From Thioalkalivibrio sp. (GTDB lineage: Bacteria > Pseudomonadota > Gammaproteobacteria > Ectothiorhodospirales > Ectothiorhodospiraceae), in contig PWGH01000192.1 in the NCBI GenBank assembly GCA_003555285.1, positions 1 through 13,042 of the forward strand: a stretch of DNA of 13,042 nt, given 5' to 3'. Positions within the stretch are counted from its first letter, which is position 1. Each line of letters opens with the position of its first letter. Shown here piece by piece: positions 1-6,771 of this stretch. A model generated the notes under the pieces. It did not search any database. It was not told the DNA's origin and saw nothing but the letters and a program-made list of their open reading frames with translations. The translations under genes and the position numbers were made by a program.

Positions 1-132
1 CACGGGCTGAGCGACGCCGAACGCGAGCGCCGCGGCATCAGCGGGTCGATGATCCGGCTTTCGGTGGGTCTGGAGGAGGCGCGGGATCTGATCGCGGATC
101 TGGAGCAGGCGCTGGAGGGTTCTGGAGCGTAG
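1..132 (+). CDS. C-terminal end of a PLP-dependent Cys/Met-metabolism enzyme (cystathionine synthase/lyase or O-succinylhomoserine sulfhydrylase type)
   Basis: Frame 1 is open from the window edge to TAG at 130-132 and gives the last 43 residues of a protein whose start lies outside the window. The segment contains HGLSDAERE, then GISGSMIRLSVGLEE and a final helix ARDLIADLEQAL. This is the standard C-terminal signature of the Cys/Met-metabolism family of fold-type I PLP enzymes, in which the late Arg of the MIRLSVGLE motif binds the substrate carboxylate. The family members (MetB, MetC, MetZ) act in transsulfuration or direct sulfhydrylation of homoserine esters on the way to methionine, in the cytoplasm. 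The active-site lysine and PLP-binding residues are not in the window, so the exact reaction cannot be told. The family call is firm and the substrate is open. Confidence 0.85.
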   Translation, partial: HGLSDAERERRGISGSMIRLSVGLEEARDLIADLEQALEGSGA

Positions 133-243
133 AGGCCGGAATCAACGCAGGGGCTTCCACGCGGCCCAGTAGCGCCGTTTCCTCTGGACACCTTGGGGCC
201 CGTAATGGGTCGGTCAACGGATCGCCATGCATGAGTAAGCGCC

Positions 244-867
244 ATGACAGACAGAACGCATTGGGATGAAGTCTACGCCAGTCGACCGAGCGACTCGCTG
301 AGCTGGTATCAGCAGGGCGGGGGTTTGTCGCTGCAGTGGATACGGCAAATGGGGCTGTCGCCATCCGCCGGTATCGTCGATGTCGGGGGCGGAGCGTCCC
401 GGCTGGTCGATGAATTGCTCACGGCGGGATACGATGATCTCACGGTGCTGGATCTGTCGCCTCAGGCCCTTGAGACCGCCCGGTCCCGTTTGGGTGATGC
501 CGGTGGCAAGGTCTTGTGGCTGGCGCAGGACATCACCGAAGCCGATCTCCCCCCGGCGCGTTTCGATCTCTGGCATGACCGGGCCGTGTTTCATTTTCTG
601 ACGAGCGCATCGGACCGGCAGGCGTATGTGGCCCGCCTGCACCGGAGTCTGCGGCCGGGTGGGCGGGTGATCATGGCCACGTTCGCGGAGAGTGGTCCGG
701 AGCGCTGCAGCGGTCTGCCGGTGATGCGCTATGGGCCCGAGAGCCTGCACGCGGCGCTGGGTGAGGATCTGCAACTGGTGCGGTCTGCCACTGAGCACCA
801 CACCACGCCCGGCGGCGCCGTGCAGCCCTTCAATTTCTGCCTGTTCGAGCGACTGCGCCATCCATGA
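244..867 (+). CDS. Class I SAM-dependent methyltransferase, substrate unknown
   Basis: A 207-residue protein with a Rossmann methyltransferase fold. The N-terminus has the THWDEVYASR and SLSWYQ elements found in small stand-alone methyltransferases of this type. Motif I, the SAM-binding glycine loop, is IVDVGGGASRL at about residues 44-54. The acidic residue at the end of strand 2 is D70 (VLDLSPQAL). The motif II/III region is QDITEADLPPARFDLWHDR at about 95-113. LRPGGRVIMATF at 136-147 is the usual post-motif III strand. There is no signal peptide or membrane segment, so it should be cytosolic. The ATG at 244 is chosen because it gives the complete N-terminal WDEVY motif; no strong Shine-Dalgarno is visible. 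It follows the upstream PLP enzyme gene by 111 bp on the same strand and could be co-transcribed. The methyl acceptor (small molecule or protein) cannot be deduced. Confidence 0.85.
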   Translation: MTDRTHWDEVYASRPSDSLSWYQQGGGLSLQWIRQMGLSPSAGIVDVGGGASRLVDELLTAGYDDLTVLDLSPQALETARSRLGDAGGKVLWLAQDITEADLPPARFDLWHDRAVFHFLTSASDRQAYVARLHRSLRPGGRVIMATFAESGPERCSGLPVMRYGPESLHAALGEDLQLVRSATEHHTTPGGAVQPFNFCLFERLRHP

Positions 868-1026
868 CCGCGGGGGTGCCTGTTGTGCCGGCGTGTTGGC
901 GACCGACATCGGCCGGTCCAGCACTGGCCAGCCACAGGAGCACCGCCAGCCCCCAGCAGCCAAAGGTGGCACGTCCTTCTGCCGGCTCGGTCAGAGAGTG
1001 ATGTTCCACAATCAGAGGACACGACG

Positions 1027-1593
1027 ATGCCGAAGAATCGGATTGGTGTCGCATTATTGCGAACGGCAGCTCTGGTGATTGGCGGTGTAATGGGATGGGG
1101 CATGGTGCAAGCGGCGGAGTCTCTGGTGGACGCGCCTACCGCCAGTGCCGACATGCTCAATCGTCAGGGCGAATCCGTTGGTACGGCCCATTTGATCCAG
1201 GGCCCGAACGGCACCTTGATCCGGTTGGACCTCACTGGCCTTCCGCCGGGTTTCAAAGCAATTCACATCCACGAGACGGGGACTTGCGACGATCATGATC
1301 AGGGGTTCGAGGCCTCCGGTGGTCACTTGAACCCGGAAGACAGGAAGCACGGCCTGATGAATGCCGCAGGGCCGGATGCAGGCGACTTGGTGAATGTCTA
1401 CGTGCATTCCGACGGTACAGCCCAGGCCGAACTGTTCACCATGCTGGCCACACTCGACGGCAGTATCGGCGCGACCATCCTCGATGAGGACGGCGCCGCG
1501 CTGGTGATGCACGAAAACCCCGACGATCATTACAGTCAGCCGATCGGCGGGGCTGGTGACCGCATTGTTTGCGGCGTCGTGCGGGCCGATTGA
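1027..1593 (+). CDS. sodC: Periplasmic Cu/Zn superoxide dismutase with an altered zinc site
   Basis: A 188-residue exported protein. Residues 1-30 form a signal peptide (basic MPKNR, hydrophobic VALLRTAALVIGGVMGWGM, likely cleavage after VQAA). The mature part is a Cu/Zn SOD, which dismutates superoxide in the periplasm. Copper ligands by family position are H80 and H82 (IHIHETG), H100 (GGHLNP, bridging) and H162 (VMHENPDDH). The structural disulfide would be C87-C182 and the active-site Arg is R179 (GDRIVCGVV). Zinc ligands H100, H108 (RKHG) and D120 (AGDL) are present. The remaining position, normally His in the G-P-H-A-G-D stretch, is D117 here. The ATG at 1027 has AGAGGA about 8 bases upstream and starts exactly at the signal peptide; the same frame is open further upstream but without homology. 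It is tail-to-tail with the exosortase remnant. Confidence 0.93.
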   Translation: MPKNRIGVALLRTAALVIGGVMGWGMVQAAESLVDAPTASADMLNRQGESVGTAHLIQGPNGTLIRLDLTGLPPGFKAIHIHETGTCDDHDQGFEASGGHLNPEDRKHGLMNAAGPDAGDLVNVYVHSDGTAQAELFTMLATLDGSIGATILDEDGAALVMHENPDDHYSQPIGGAGDRIVCGVVRAD

Positions 1594-1603
1594 GGTACCG
1601 TGA

Positions 1604-2111
1604 ACCCATCGTGGCTGTCGACGATCAGGGAGTGCTCCATGGCGGTCCGATCACCGATCAGAACCAGCGTAAAGATGCGCACCCAGTTGGCCACCATCGC
1701 GGCGAAGCCGGCCACCATCAGTAACAGCAGGCGCATGCGTCAGCGATGCAACCACGAGAACCCATAGAAGGCCGCCAGAGCGAGGCTGATCAGTACCTAG
1801 CGCATACCCGAACAGCCTTCTGCAATCTCGAAGGCGCCTGCGCGAAGGGTAATGATGTAACCGTCGATGTGGGCGGTGATTCCGGTCCACTGCAGCCAAA
1901 TGGTCACGACCCAGGTGGAAAGATCCTGCAACGGGCCCACAGTGAGATCCCAGATCGGGATGGTGAAAAACAGCATCGAGACCGGAATGGCGGCATAGGC
2001 TGCAAACCGCAGGCCCAACAACGCCATGATGCTGGCCAACAGGATCATCGGCAGCGCCATCTGCCGCGATGCGGGAATGCCCCGCTTGATCCGTTGACGG
2101 CATTCCTGTAG
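1604..2111 (-). pseudogene. Exosortase (EpsH/XrtA-type) remnant: truncated at both ends, two in-frame stops
   Basis: Read on the minus strand in one constant frame from about 2111 to 1604, this stretch gives exosortase-like sequence: hydrophobic segments, FFTIPIWDLTVGPLQDLSTW, then an extracytoplasmic stretch ending in GAFEIAEGCSGMR, which is the catalytic-Cys motif. TAG at 1797-1799 stands exactly where intact relatives carry Tyr (CSGLRY). The frame continues VLISLALAAFYGFSWLHR up to TGA at 1740-1742, at a probable Trp codon. It then continues RMRLLLLMVAGFAAMVANWVRIFTL and ends near the LIVDSHDGF region, which holds the late His/Arg segment. Roughly the first 80 residues and the final membrane helix are missing; a stop at 2112-2114 closes the upstream side. 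Exosortases are inner-membrane transpeptidases that process PEP-CTERM proteins in exopolysaccharide-producing bacteria. No PEP-CTERM substrate is visible here. The gene is almost certainly dead. Confidence 0.85.
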
Positions 2112-2501
2112 CTACGACTATGCGTATCCCGTTATGCTTCGTTTCGCCCACGCCGTCTGCTTCGGGTGGGCGACCAGGAACCCGACGCCTGAGTCACCGG
2201 GTGTCGGGGTGATGGTCCTGCGGGCAGTTCTGCAAGATCGCCGCCAGCCGATTCGCGGGATGCGCCTTTTCAGGACTTTTCTGAGGCGATGTCGCCCGTT
2301 GACCGCGGCGGCGTATACTGAGTCCAGCGATCCGCGCAGGTGGCTGCATCCGGCGTCCCTGGATCCGGCATCCGCGCACCGGTAGCGCTCGGATGCAGCA
2401 GCCGATCGATACAATGGCCGTATACCCGCGGGTCGCGGCGGCCGTCGCCGGCAAGGCCGTTCGCCGTCGCCTACCCTATACCTGTTCTGGAGGGCCCACG
2501 C
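2112..2501. other. Gene-less stretch between exosortase remnant and desaturase
   Basis: About 390 bases with no convincing coding frame. It contains a hairpin with 8-bp arms (TCGCCCAC at 2144-2151 and GTGGGCGA at 2166-2173). There is also a 10-bp inverted repeat, GCTGCATCCG at 2343-2352 against CGGATGCAGC at 2390-2399. TATACT (2314-2319) and TACAAT (2410-2415) resemble -10 hexamers, but neither has a credible -35 at 16-18 bp, so no promoter is called. The region presumably carries the desaturase promoter and the lost 5' part of the exosortase gene. Confidence 0.5.
2489..2493 (+). promoter_or_regulatory. Ribosome binding site that fixes a TTG start for the desaturase
   Basis: GGAGG lies 8 bases before TTG at 2502. 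No ATG or GTG in the desaturase frame lies near the point where homology to acyl-lipid desaturases begins (L-F-x-L-F-D-L-P-W-W-G-Y), and codons further upstream encode low-complexity sequence. TTG is therefore the probable initiator. Confidence 0.65.
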
Positions 2502-3695
2502 TTGTTCCTTGGCCTGTTCGATCTCCCCTGGTGGGGCTATGCGCTGGTGGCACTGGGTCTGACCCACGTGACCATTGCCGCCGTCACCATCTTTCTTCAC
2601 CGCCATCAGACGCACCGGGCGCTGGAGTTGCATCCGGCGGTCAGTCATTTCTTCCGGTTCTGGCTGTGGCTCACCACCGGCATGGTCACCAAGGAATGGG
2701 TCGCGGTTCACCGCAAGCACCATGCGCAATGCGAAACGCCCGAGGATCCGCACAGCCCGCAGGTTTATGGCCTCCGCAAGGTGCTGTTCCAGGGCGCCGG
2801 GCTGTATCGCACGGCCAGCAAGGATGCCGCGATGGTCGAGAAATTCGGCCGCGGCACCCCCGATGATCGGCTCGAGCGCGCGCTGTACACGAGGCATGCC
2901 GGGCTCGGCATCGGGCTGATGCTGATTATCGATGTGCTGTTGTTCGGGTGGTTCGGCATCGCCATCTGGGCGGTGCAGATGATCTGGATCCCGCTGTTTG
3001 CAGCCGGTGTGATCAACGGCATCGGCCATTACTGGGGCTATCGCAATTTCGCACCCAACGATGCCTCCCGGAATATCGTGCCGCTGGGCCTCCTGATCGG
3101 CGGTGAGGAACTGCACAACAACCACCACGCTTACAGCAACTCCGCGAAGTTGTCGAACAAGTGGTGGGAATTCGATATCGGCTGGTTGTACATCCGGCTG
3201 TTGCAGGGGCTGCGTCTGGCCAAGGTCCGCAAGGTGGCTCCCCGGGTGCGGTTGGATCCGTTGAAGACGCAGTGTGATGCCCAGACCCTGCGTGCGGTTC
3301 TCACTCACCGTTACGATGTCCTGGCCCGGTATGCCAGGCACCTGGGACAGACGGCGATGGCGGAGATCCGCGAGCGGGGTCCGGGCACGCTGCCCCACAT
3401 GAAGAACGCCGCGGCCGTGAAGGCACTGCGTTATTGGCTGCAACGGGATACCCAGGAATTGCCCGCACCCGAACGCGCGGCCCTGGATCAGGCGCTGCTT
3501 TCGAGCCGGGTGCTGGCCACGATCTACTCGATGCGCGAGGAACTGGCCGCATTGTGGGGGCGCACCGCGCACGTCCGGGACAAGGGCGCGCGGGACCGGC
3601 TGGTGGCGCAACTCGAGGACTGGTGCCGGCGCGCGGACGCCAGCGGGATCAATGCGTTGCAGGCGTTTTCACGGGAGCTGCGCTGCTACGCCTGA
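2502..3695 (+). CDS. Membrane fatty acid desaturase (acyl-CoA/acyl-lipid delta-9 type) with C-terminal extension
   Basis: A 397-residue integral membrane desaturase of the di-iron, three-His-box family, which introduces a cis double bond into fatty acyl chains to adjust membrane fluidity. The His boxes are HRHQTH at 33-38, HRKHH at 70-74 and HNNHH at 205-209, with an accessory GHYWGYRNF at 175-183. Hydrophobic pairs at about 12-32, 47-63, 136-158 and 160-175 fit the family's four-helix hairpin topology, with the His boxes on the cytoplasmic face. FFRFWLWLTTGMVTKEWVAV is typical of Pseudomonas-type desaturases. Residues from about 260 to 397 are charged and helical, a soluble tail beyond the core often seen in this subgroup. 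A longer in-frame extension upstream (to 2340) lacks homology and is rejected in favour of TTG 2502 with its GGAGG site. The gene converges with the aldolase gene with only 39 bp between their stops; no terminator is visible there. Confidence 0.92.
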   Translation: MFLGLFDLPWWGYALVALGLTHVTIAAVTIFLHRHQTHRALELHPAVSHFFRFWLWLTTGMVTKEWVAVHRKHHAQCETPEDPHSPQVYGLRKVLFQGAGLYRTASKDAAMVEKFGRGTPDDRLERALYTRHAGLGIGLMLIIDVLLFGWFGIAIWAVQMIWIPLFAAGVINGIGHYWGYRNFAPNDASRNIVPLGLLIGGEELHNNHHAYSNSAKLSNKWWEFDIGWLYIRLLQGLRLAKVRKVAPRVRLDPLKTQCDAQTLRAVLTHRYDVLARYARHLGQTAMAEIRERGPGTLPHMKNAAAVKALRYWLQRDTQELPAPERAALDQALLSSRVLATIYSMREELAALWGRTAHVRDKGARDRLVAQLEDWCRRADASGINALQAFSRELRCYA

Positions 3696-3734
3696 TGGCC
3701 TCGGCCGGAATGGATGCGGACTCGGTGCGGTGGG

Positions 3735-4379
3735 TCAAACGGTTCGCCCGTAGTCCCCAAACCGGGCCAAAACGCGGTCGATTTCGTCCTGTGGGAGCAG
3801 CTTCGGTCCGCCCACCATCCGGCTGAGGATGTATTGCTGGGCCAGCACTTCGACCTCGCCGGCCAGTCCGGCCGCCTGACCGAGATCGTGTCCGATCGCG
3901 ATCACGCCGTGATTGGCGAGCAGGCAGGCCTTGCGTCCCTCCAGGGCCTCTACGGCGTGATCGGACAGCGCCTGGGTGCCGAAAGTGGCGTAGGGCGCGC
4001 AACGGATATTGGCGCCGCCGGCGGCCGCGACCATGTAATGCGCGGCCGGAATCTCCAGGCCGCGCATCGCCAGCGCGGTGGCATGGATCGAATGAGTGTG
4101 CACGACCGCGCCCACCTCCGGCCGGTGCCGCAGAATGTCCCGGTGGATGCGCCATTCACTGGACGGCGCTTGCCGCGGATCCGGCCCGCCGTTCATGGGG
4201 AGCAGGACGATGTCGGCGGAAGTGAGTCGCGCATAGGGCCGGCCTGAGGGCGTGATCAGCAGACCCTCCCGCCAGCGTACGCTCACGTTGCCGGACGTGC
4301 CGCGAATGATTCCCTGGCGCTCGAGTTCCAGGCAGGTGGCGATGACCGTCTCGCGCAGACGGGACTCGGTATCATTCAT
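3735..4379 (-). CDS. Class II aldolase/adducin family protein (fuculose-1-phosphate aldolase-like)
   Basis: A 214-residue, full-length member of the zinc-dependent class II aldolase family. The phosphate-binding segment is RGTSGNVS at 26-33, followed by TPSGRPYARLT. The catalytic Glu is E75 (SSEWRIHRDIL). Zinc ligands are H94 and H96 (VHTHSIHATALA) and H157 (CLLANHGVIA). YATFGTQALSDHAVEALEGR resembles L-fuculose-1-phosphate aldolase relatives. Such enzymes split ketose-1-phosphates into DHAP and an aldehyde. Related proteins also work in salvage of methylthioribulose or deoxyribulose phosphates, so the physiological substrate is uncertain. ATG at 4379 is chosen because GAGGAG lies about 6 bases upstream and the homology starts there; the frame is open further 5' without homology. 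The gene is divergent from the phosphohexomutase gene across 172 bp that should hold both promoters. Confidence 0.88.
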   Translation of the reverse strand: MNDTESRLRETVIATCLELERQGIIRGTSGNVSVRWREGLLITPSGRPYARLTSADIVLLPMNGGPDPRQAPSSEWRIHRDILRHRPEVGAVVHTHSIHATALAMRGLEIPAAHYMVAAAGGANIRCAPYATFGTQALSDHAVEALEGRKACLLANHGVIAIGHDLGQAAGLAGEVEVLAQQYILSRMVGGPKLLPQDEIDRVLARFGDYGRTV

Positions 4380-4551
4380 CGGTGCTCCTCGATGCGGGGG
4401 ATCCGCAGTGGTGGCCGGGCCTCTATGATATCGGGCCGGCGGCACCCCCGGGGTCATCCGGAACATCAGCGACTGGATGCCGCCGGCGCACCGTTGGATG
4501 AGGGTCTGAGCAAGGGGTGTGGCCTTGGCAGACAGGAGGCATAATGGTGCG

Positions 4552-6084
4552 ATGAACTGGAAAACGCTGCAGAACGGATCCGACATTCGTGGGGTGGCGC
4601 TCCCCGCAGGCGATGACGCCGCGGTCGCGGCCACGGTCAACCTGACCCCGGGGGTGGTCGAAGTGCTCGGTCAGGCCTTTGCTCTCTGGCTGGCGCAGCG
4701 CCTGGATCGGGAACCCCGGACCCTGACGGTGGCGGTCGGGCGCGACAGCCGTCTGAGCGGCCCGGCCCTGGCGGCCGCGCTGATACAGGGCCTGGCGGCA
4801 CAGGGCGTGCGGGTTCTCGATTGCGGACTGGCCTCGACCCCCGCGATGTTCATGAGCACCGTGACGCCGGGCTTCGAGTGCGACGGCGCGGTGATGCTGA
4901 CGGCCAGTCATCTGCCGTTCAACCGCAACGGCTGCAAGTTCTTTACCGCGCACGGCGGCCTGAACCGCACCGATATTGCGGCGCTGCTCGCGCGGGCCGA
5001 GGCCGGGCCGTCGGCACCCGCGGGTGTTCCGGGGGCGATCCTCGCGGTCGATTTCATGGCTGCATACACGGCACAACTGGTAGCGCGCATCCGCAGCGGC
5101 GTGGCGCATCCACGGCATTACGACGAACCCCTGCGTGGTCTGCGCATCGTGGTCGATGCGGGCAGCGGGGCCGGGGGCTTTTTCGCGGACCGGGTGTTGC
5201 AGCCGCTGGGAGCGGACACCACCGGCAGTCAATGGCTGGAGCCCGACGGCACCTTTCCCGGCCATGTCCCCAACCCCGAACATCCGAAGGCCATGGCCGC
5301 GCTCACCGACGCCGTGCATACGCACCAGGCGGACTTCGGCATCATTTTCGACCCCGATGTGGACCGGGCCGGTGCGGTGGCGGCCGGCGGGCGCGAAATC
5401 AACCGCAACCGCCTGATCGCCCTGGCCTCGGCCATGGTGCTCCGCGAGCATCCGGGATCCATCGTGGTCACCGATTCAGTCACCTCGGATGGCCTGACCG
5501 CCTTTATCGAGGGCGAGCTCGGCGGGATTCATCACCGCTATCGGCGCGGCTATCGCAACGTCATCGACGAGGCCCTGCGCCTGAATGCGGCCGGCCAGGA
5601 ATGCTGGCTCGCGATCGAGACCTCGGGCCATGCCGCCCTGCGCGAAAACCACTTCCTGGACGATGGCGCCTATTTGATGGCGATGCTGCTGATCGAGCTG
5701 GCCCGGGCGCGCCGGGATGGGCTGGAGTTACTGGACCTGATCGCCGCCCTGCGCGAGCCCGCGCAGAGCCGGGAGTTCCGGATCGGCGTCACCGCCCCCG
5801 GCTTCGCCAGCCATGGCGAGCAGCTGATCACGGCCCTGCGCGAGCGCGTCGGCGTCGAGCCCGACTGGTCGCTGGTGCCGAACAACCACGAAGGCGTTCG
5901 CGTGGCCTGCACCGATCCGGAAGAGGCCGGTTGGTTCCTGCTGCGCCTGTCGCTGCACGACCCGGTGCTGGCGCTGAACGTCGAGTCGGACCGCCCCGAC
6001 GGTGTCGGCCGCATCGCGCGCCGCCTGCGCGCTTTCCTGCAGCACCACGGCGGCCTCGACCTGACCGCCTTCAACCCCGCGTAG
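4552..6084 (+). CDS. Phosphomannomutase/phosphoglucomutase (alpha-D-phosphohexomutase superfamily)
   Basis: A 510-residue cytosolic phosphohexomutase that interconverts hexose-1- and hexose-6-phosphates, supplying precursors for nucleotide sugars and exopolysaccharide. Domain 1 has NGSDIRG (8-14), VGRDSR (62-67) and the phosphoserine loop TASHLPFNRNG with catalytic S119. Domain 2 has the magnesium loop FDPDVDRAG (D267, D269, D271). Domain 3 has the sugar-recognition motif ETSGHAALRENHFLDDG starting at E356. The domain 4 phosphate loop is RLSLHDPV (R465-V472), replacing the RPSGTEP of GlmM or AlgC types. The TASHLP and SLHDP variants place it in the subfamily also known from cyanobacteria and plants, so glucose versus mannose preference is open. 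AGGAGG at 4534-4539 is 12 bases from the ATG, slightly long; an in-frame GTG at 4519 is the alternative. A large inverted repeat with a T-run follows 43 bp after the stop. Confidence 0.9.
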   Translation: MNWKTLQNGSDIRGVALPAGDDAAVAATVNLTPGVVEVLGQAFALWLAQRLDREPRTLTVAVGRDSRLSGPALAAALIQGLAAQGVRVLDCGLASTPAMFMSTVTPGFECDGAVMLTASHLPFNRNGCKFFTAHGGLNRTDIAALLARAEAGPSAPAGVPGAILAVDFMAAYTAQLVARIRSGVAHPRHYDEPLRGLRIVVDAGSGAGGFFADRVLQPLGADTTGSQWLEPDGTFPGHVPNPEHPKAMAALTDAVHTHQADFGIIFDPDVDRAGAVAAGGREINRNRLIALASAMVLREHPGSIVVTDSVTSDGLTAFIEGELGGIHHRYRRGYRNVIDEALRLNAAGQECWLAIETSGHAALRENHFLDDGAYLMAMLLIELARARRDGLELLDLIAALREPAQSREFRIGVTAPGFASHGEQLITALRERVGVEPDWSLVPNNHEGVRVACTDPEEAGWFLLRLSLHDPVLALNVESDRPDGVGRIARRLRAFLQHHGGLDLTAFNPA

Positions 6085-6127
6085 GCCAAGCGCAGCGGGC
6101 CGATCATGGTCACGTGAGGTTGAGGTG

Positions 6128-6254
6128 GATCCCAGTGGAGGGCGCAGCCCTGTTCGCGGGACGCCGTGAATACCTCCCTGTAGGCTTGACGGCCGCGTCC
6201 GTGCGGCCGACACCCGCGAACAGGGCTGCGCCCTCCACTGGGATCATCTTTTTT
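6128..6254 (+). terminator. Perfect 33-bp inverted repeat plus T6: terminator-like or REP-like palindrome
   Basis: The left arm 6128-6160 and right arm 6213-6245 are exact reverse complements over 33 bp (the left arm begins GATCCCAGTGGAGGG). They are separated by 52 bases that contain a second hairpin, CGGCCGC-GTCCGT-GCGGCCG. TTTTTT at 6249-6254 comes three bases after the right arm, so the transcript of the preceding phosphohexomutase gene could end here by Rho-independent termination. The arms are much longer than an ordinary terminator needs and resemble a dispersed palindromic repeat. Both readings may hold. Only the structure is seen directly. Confidence 0.75.
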
Positions 6255-6473
6255 ATTGAAGGGAATAAGGGCCCGGGCCTTGGGGCTGGGATCTGCTCTT
6301 GCGAACCTTTCCGGCTGTCCCGCCTGAATCCGGCCCCAAAACACGGGCCCCGAAGGCCGTGCACGGCGCGGATCGATGCTCCGAGCCCGGCGCCGGGTGC
6401 ATGCCCCGATCCCCCACGAAACCACCGATCGCCGGCAGCACGCCCTTGGGTTTACACCCGACGCTGAAGAGTC
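6255..6473. other. Gene-less spacer between two palindromic elements
   Basis: No frame looks coding on either strand; the translations are Pro/Arg/Gly-rich with no domain signature. Two short perfect palindromes are present: GGCCCGGGCC at 6270-6279 and CCCGGCGCCGGG at 6386-6397. No promoter or RNA gene is recognised. Confidence 0.5.
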
Positions 6474-6573
6474 GTGTGGGGTGTGCCCGGTCCGGACCGT
6501 AGATGGCCATGGATGGCCATCTTCGAGCGCTCATGGACGACTTGAGCGTGTCCGGACCGGGCACACCCCGCAC
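6474..6573. repeat. 100-bp fold-back element with a 24-bp stem and two internal hairpins
   Basis: Outer arms 6474-6497 and 6550-6573 are reverse complements at 23 of 24 positions; the single exception would be a G-U wobble in RNA. Inside are a near-perfect palindrome (AGATGGCCAT at 6501-6510, ATGGCCATCT at 6513-6522) and a small hairpin (CGCTCA at 6528-6533, TGAGCG at 6543-6548). The segment 6512-6555 matches, in inverted orientation, the segment 12977-13020 at 38 of 44 positions, so the element belongs to a dispersed repeat family. No T-run follows, which argues against a simple terminator. Confidence 0.8.
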
Positions 6574-6691
6574 GGCTCGGGCACGGCCATGGTGGTGCCC
6601 GCAGCGCTTGGTTGGCCAGGGGGGGGTGGTGATTGACGGGCGGGTTGGGAGCGATTAGCCTTGGCGGCAAGTGGGAGTTGATCCTTGGGAG

Positions 6692-6707
6692 CTACCAGAT
6701 GTGGTGC
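6692..6707. promoter_or_regulatory. Candidate NrdR box 1 (weak)
   Basis: The core CCAGATGTGG (6695-6704) shares the outer C and G and the central A, AT and T of the NrdR consensus CWATATATWG, about 6 of 10. Taken alone it would not be called. It is listed because its centre lies exactly 31 bp before that of the stronger box, the spacing usual for tandem NrdR boxes. Confidence 0.4.
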
Positions 6708-6722
6708 TCGGCGGGATCGCTG

Positions 6723-6738
6723 GCACAATCTATAGTAG
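6723..6738. promoter_or_regulatory. Candidate NrdR box 2 (strong), overlapping a -10-like hexamer
   Basis: The core CAATCTATAG (6726-6735) matches the NrdR consensus CWATATATWG at 9 of 10 positions. It lies 34 bp before the nrdJa start. NrdR is the ATP/dATP-sensing repressor of ribonucleotide reductase genes. TATAGT (6731-6736) inside the box also resembles a -10 hexamer, so bound NrdR would block RNA polymerase. No clear -35 is seen. Confidence 0.65.
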
Positions 6739-6771
6739 TCAATCACTTAGCGTACAGACTCCGGAGATGCC

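Noticed and set aside
883..1026. In-frame upstream extension of the superoxide dismutase
   Set aside because: The 48 extra codons from 883 are Cys/Pro/Arg-rich without homology and would place the signal peptide internally. ATG 1027 has a good ribosome site.
830..1054. Minus-strand frame of 74 codons with a short hydrophobic run between methyltransferase and sodC
   Set aside because: It overlaps both genes, has no ribosome site and no recognised domain. The hydrophobic run is probably chance.
2299..2319. TTGACC and TATACT as a sigma-70 promoter for the desaturase
   Set aside because: The hexamers are only 9 bp apart, so they cannot serve together.
4821..6467. Long plus-strand frame of 548 codons overlapping the phosphohexomutase gene
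   Set aside because: It is a high-GC shadow frame, extremely Arg/Pro-rich. The +1 reading has all phosphohexomutase motifs.
6110..6573. Minus-strand frames through the palindromic region between the phosphohexomutase and nrdJa genes
   Set aside because: They read through the inverted repeats and give Arg/Pro/Gly-rich sequence without domains. The palindromes explain them better.
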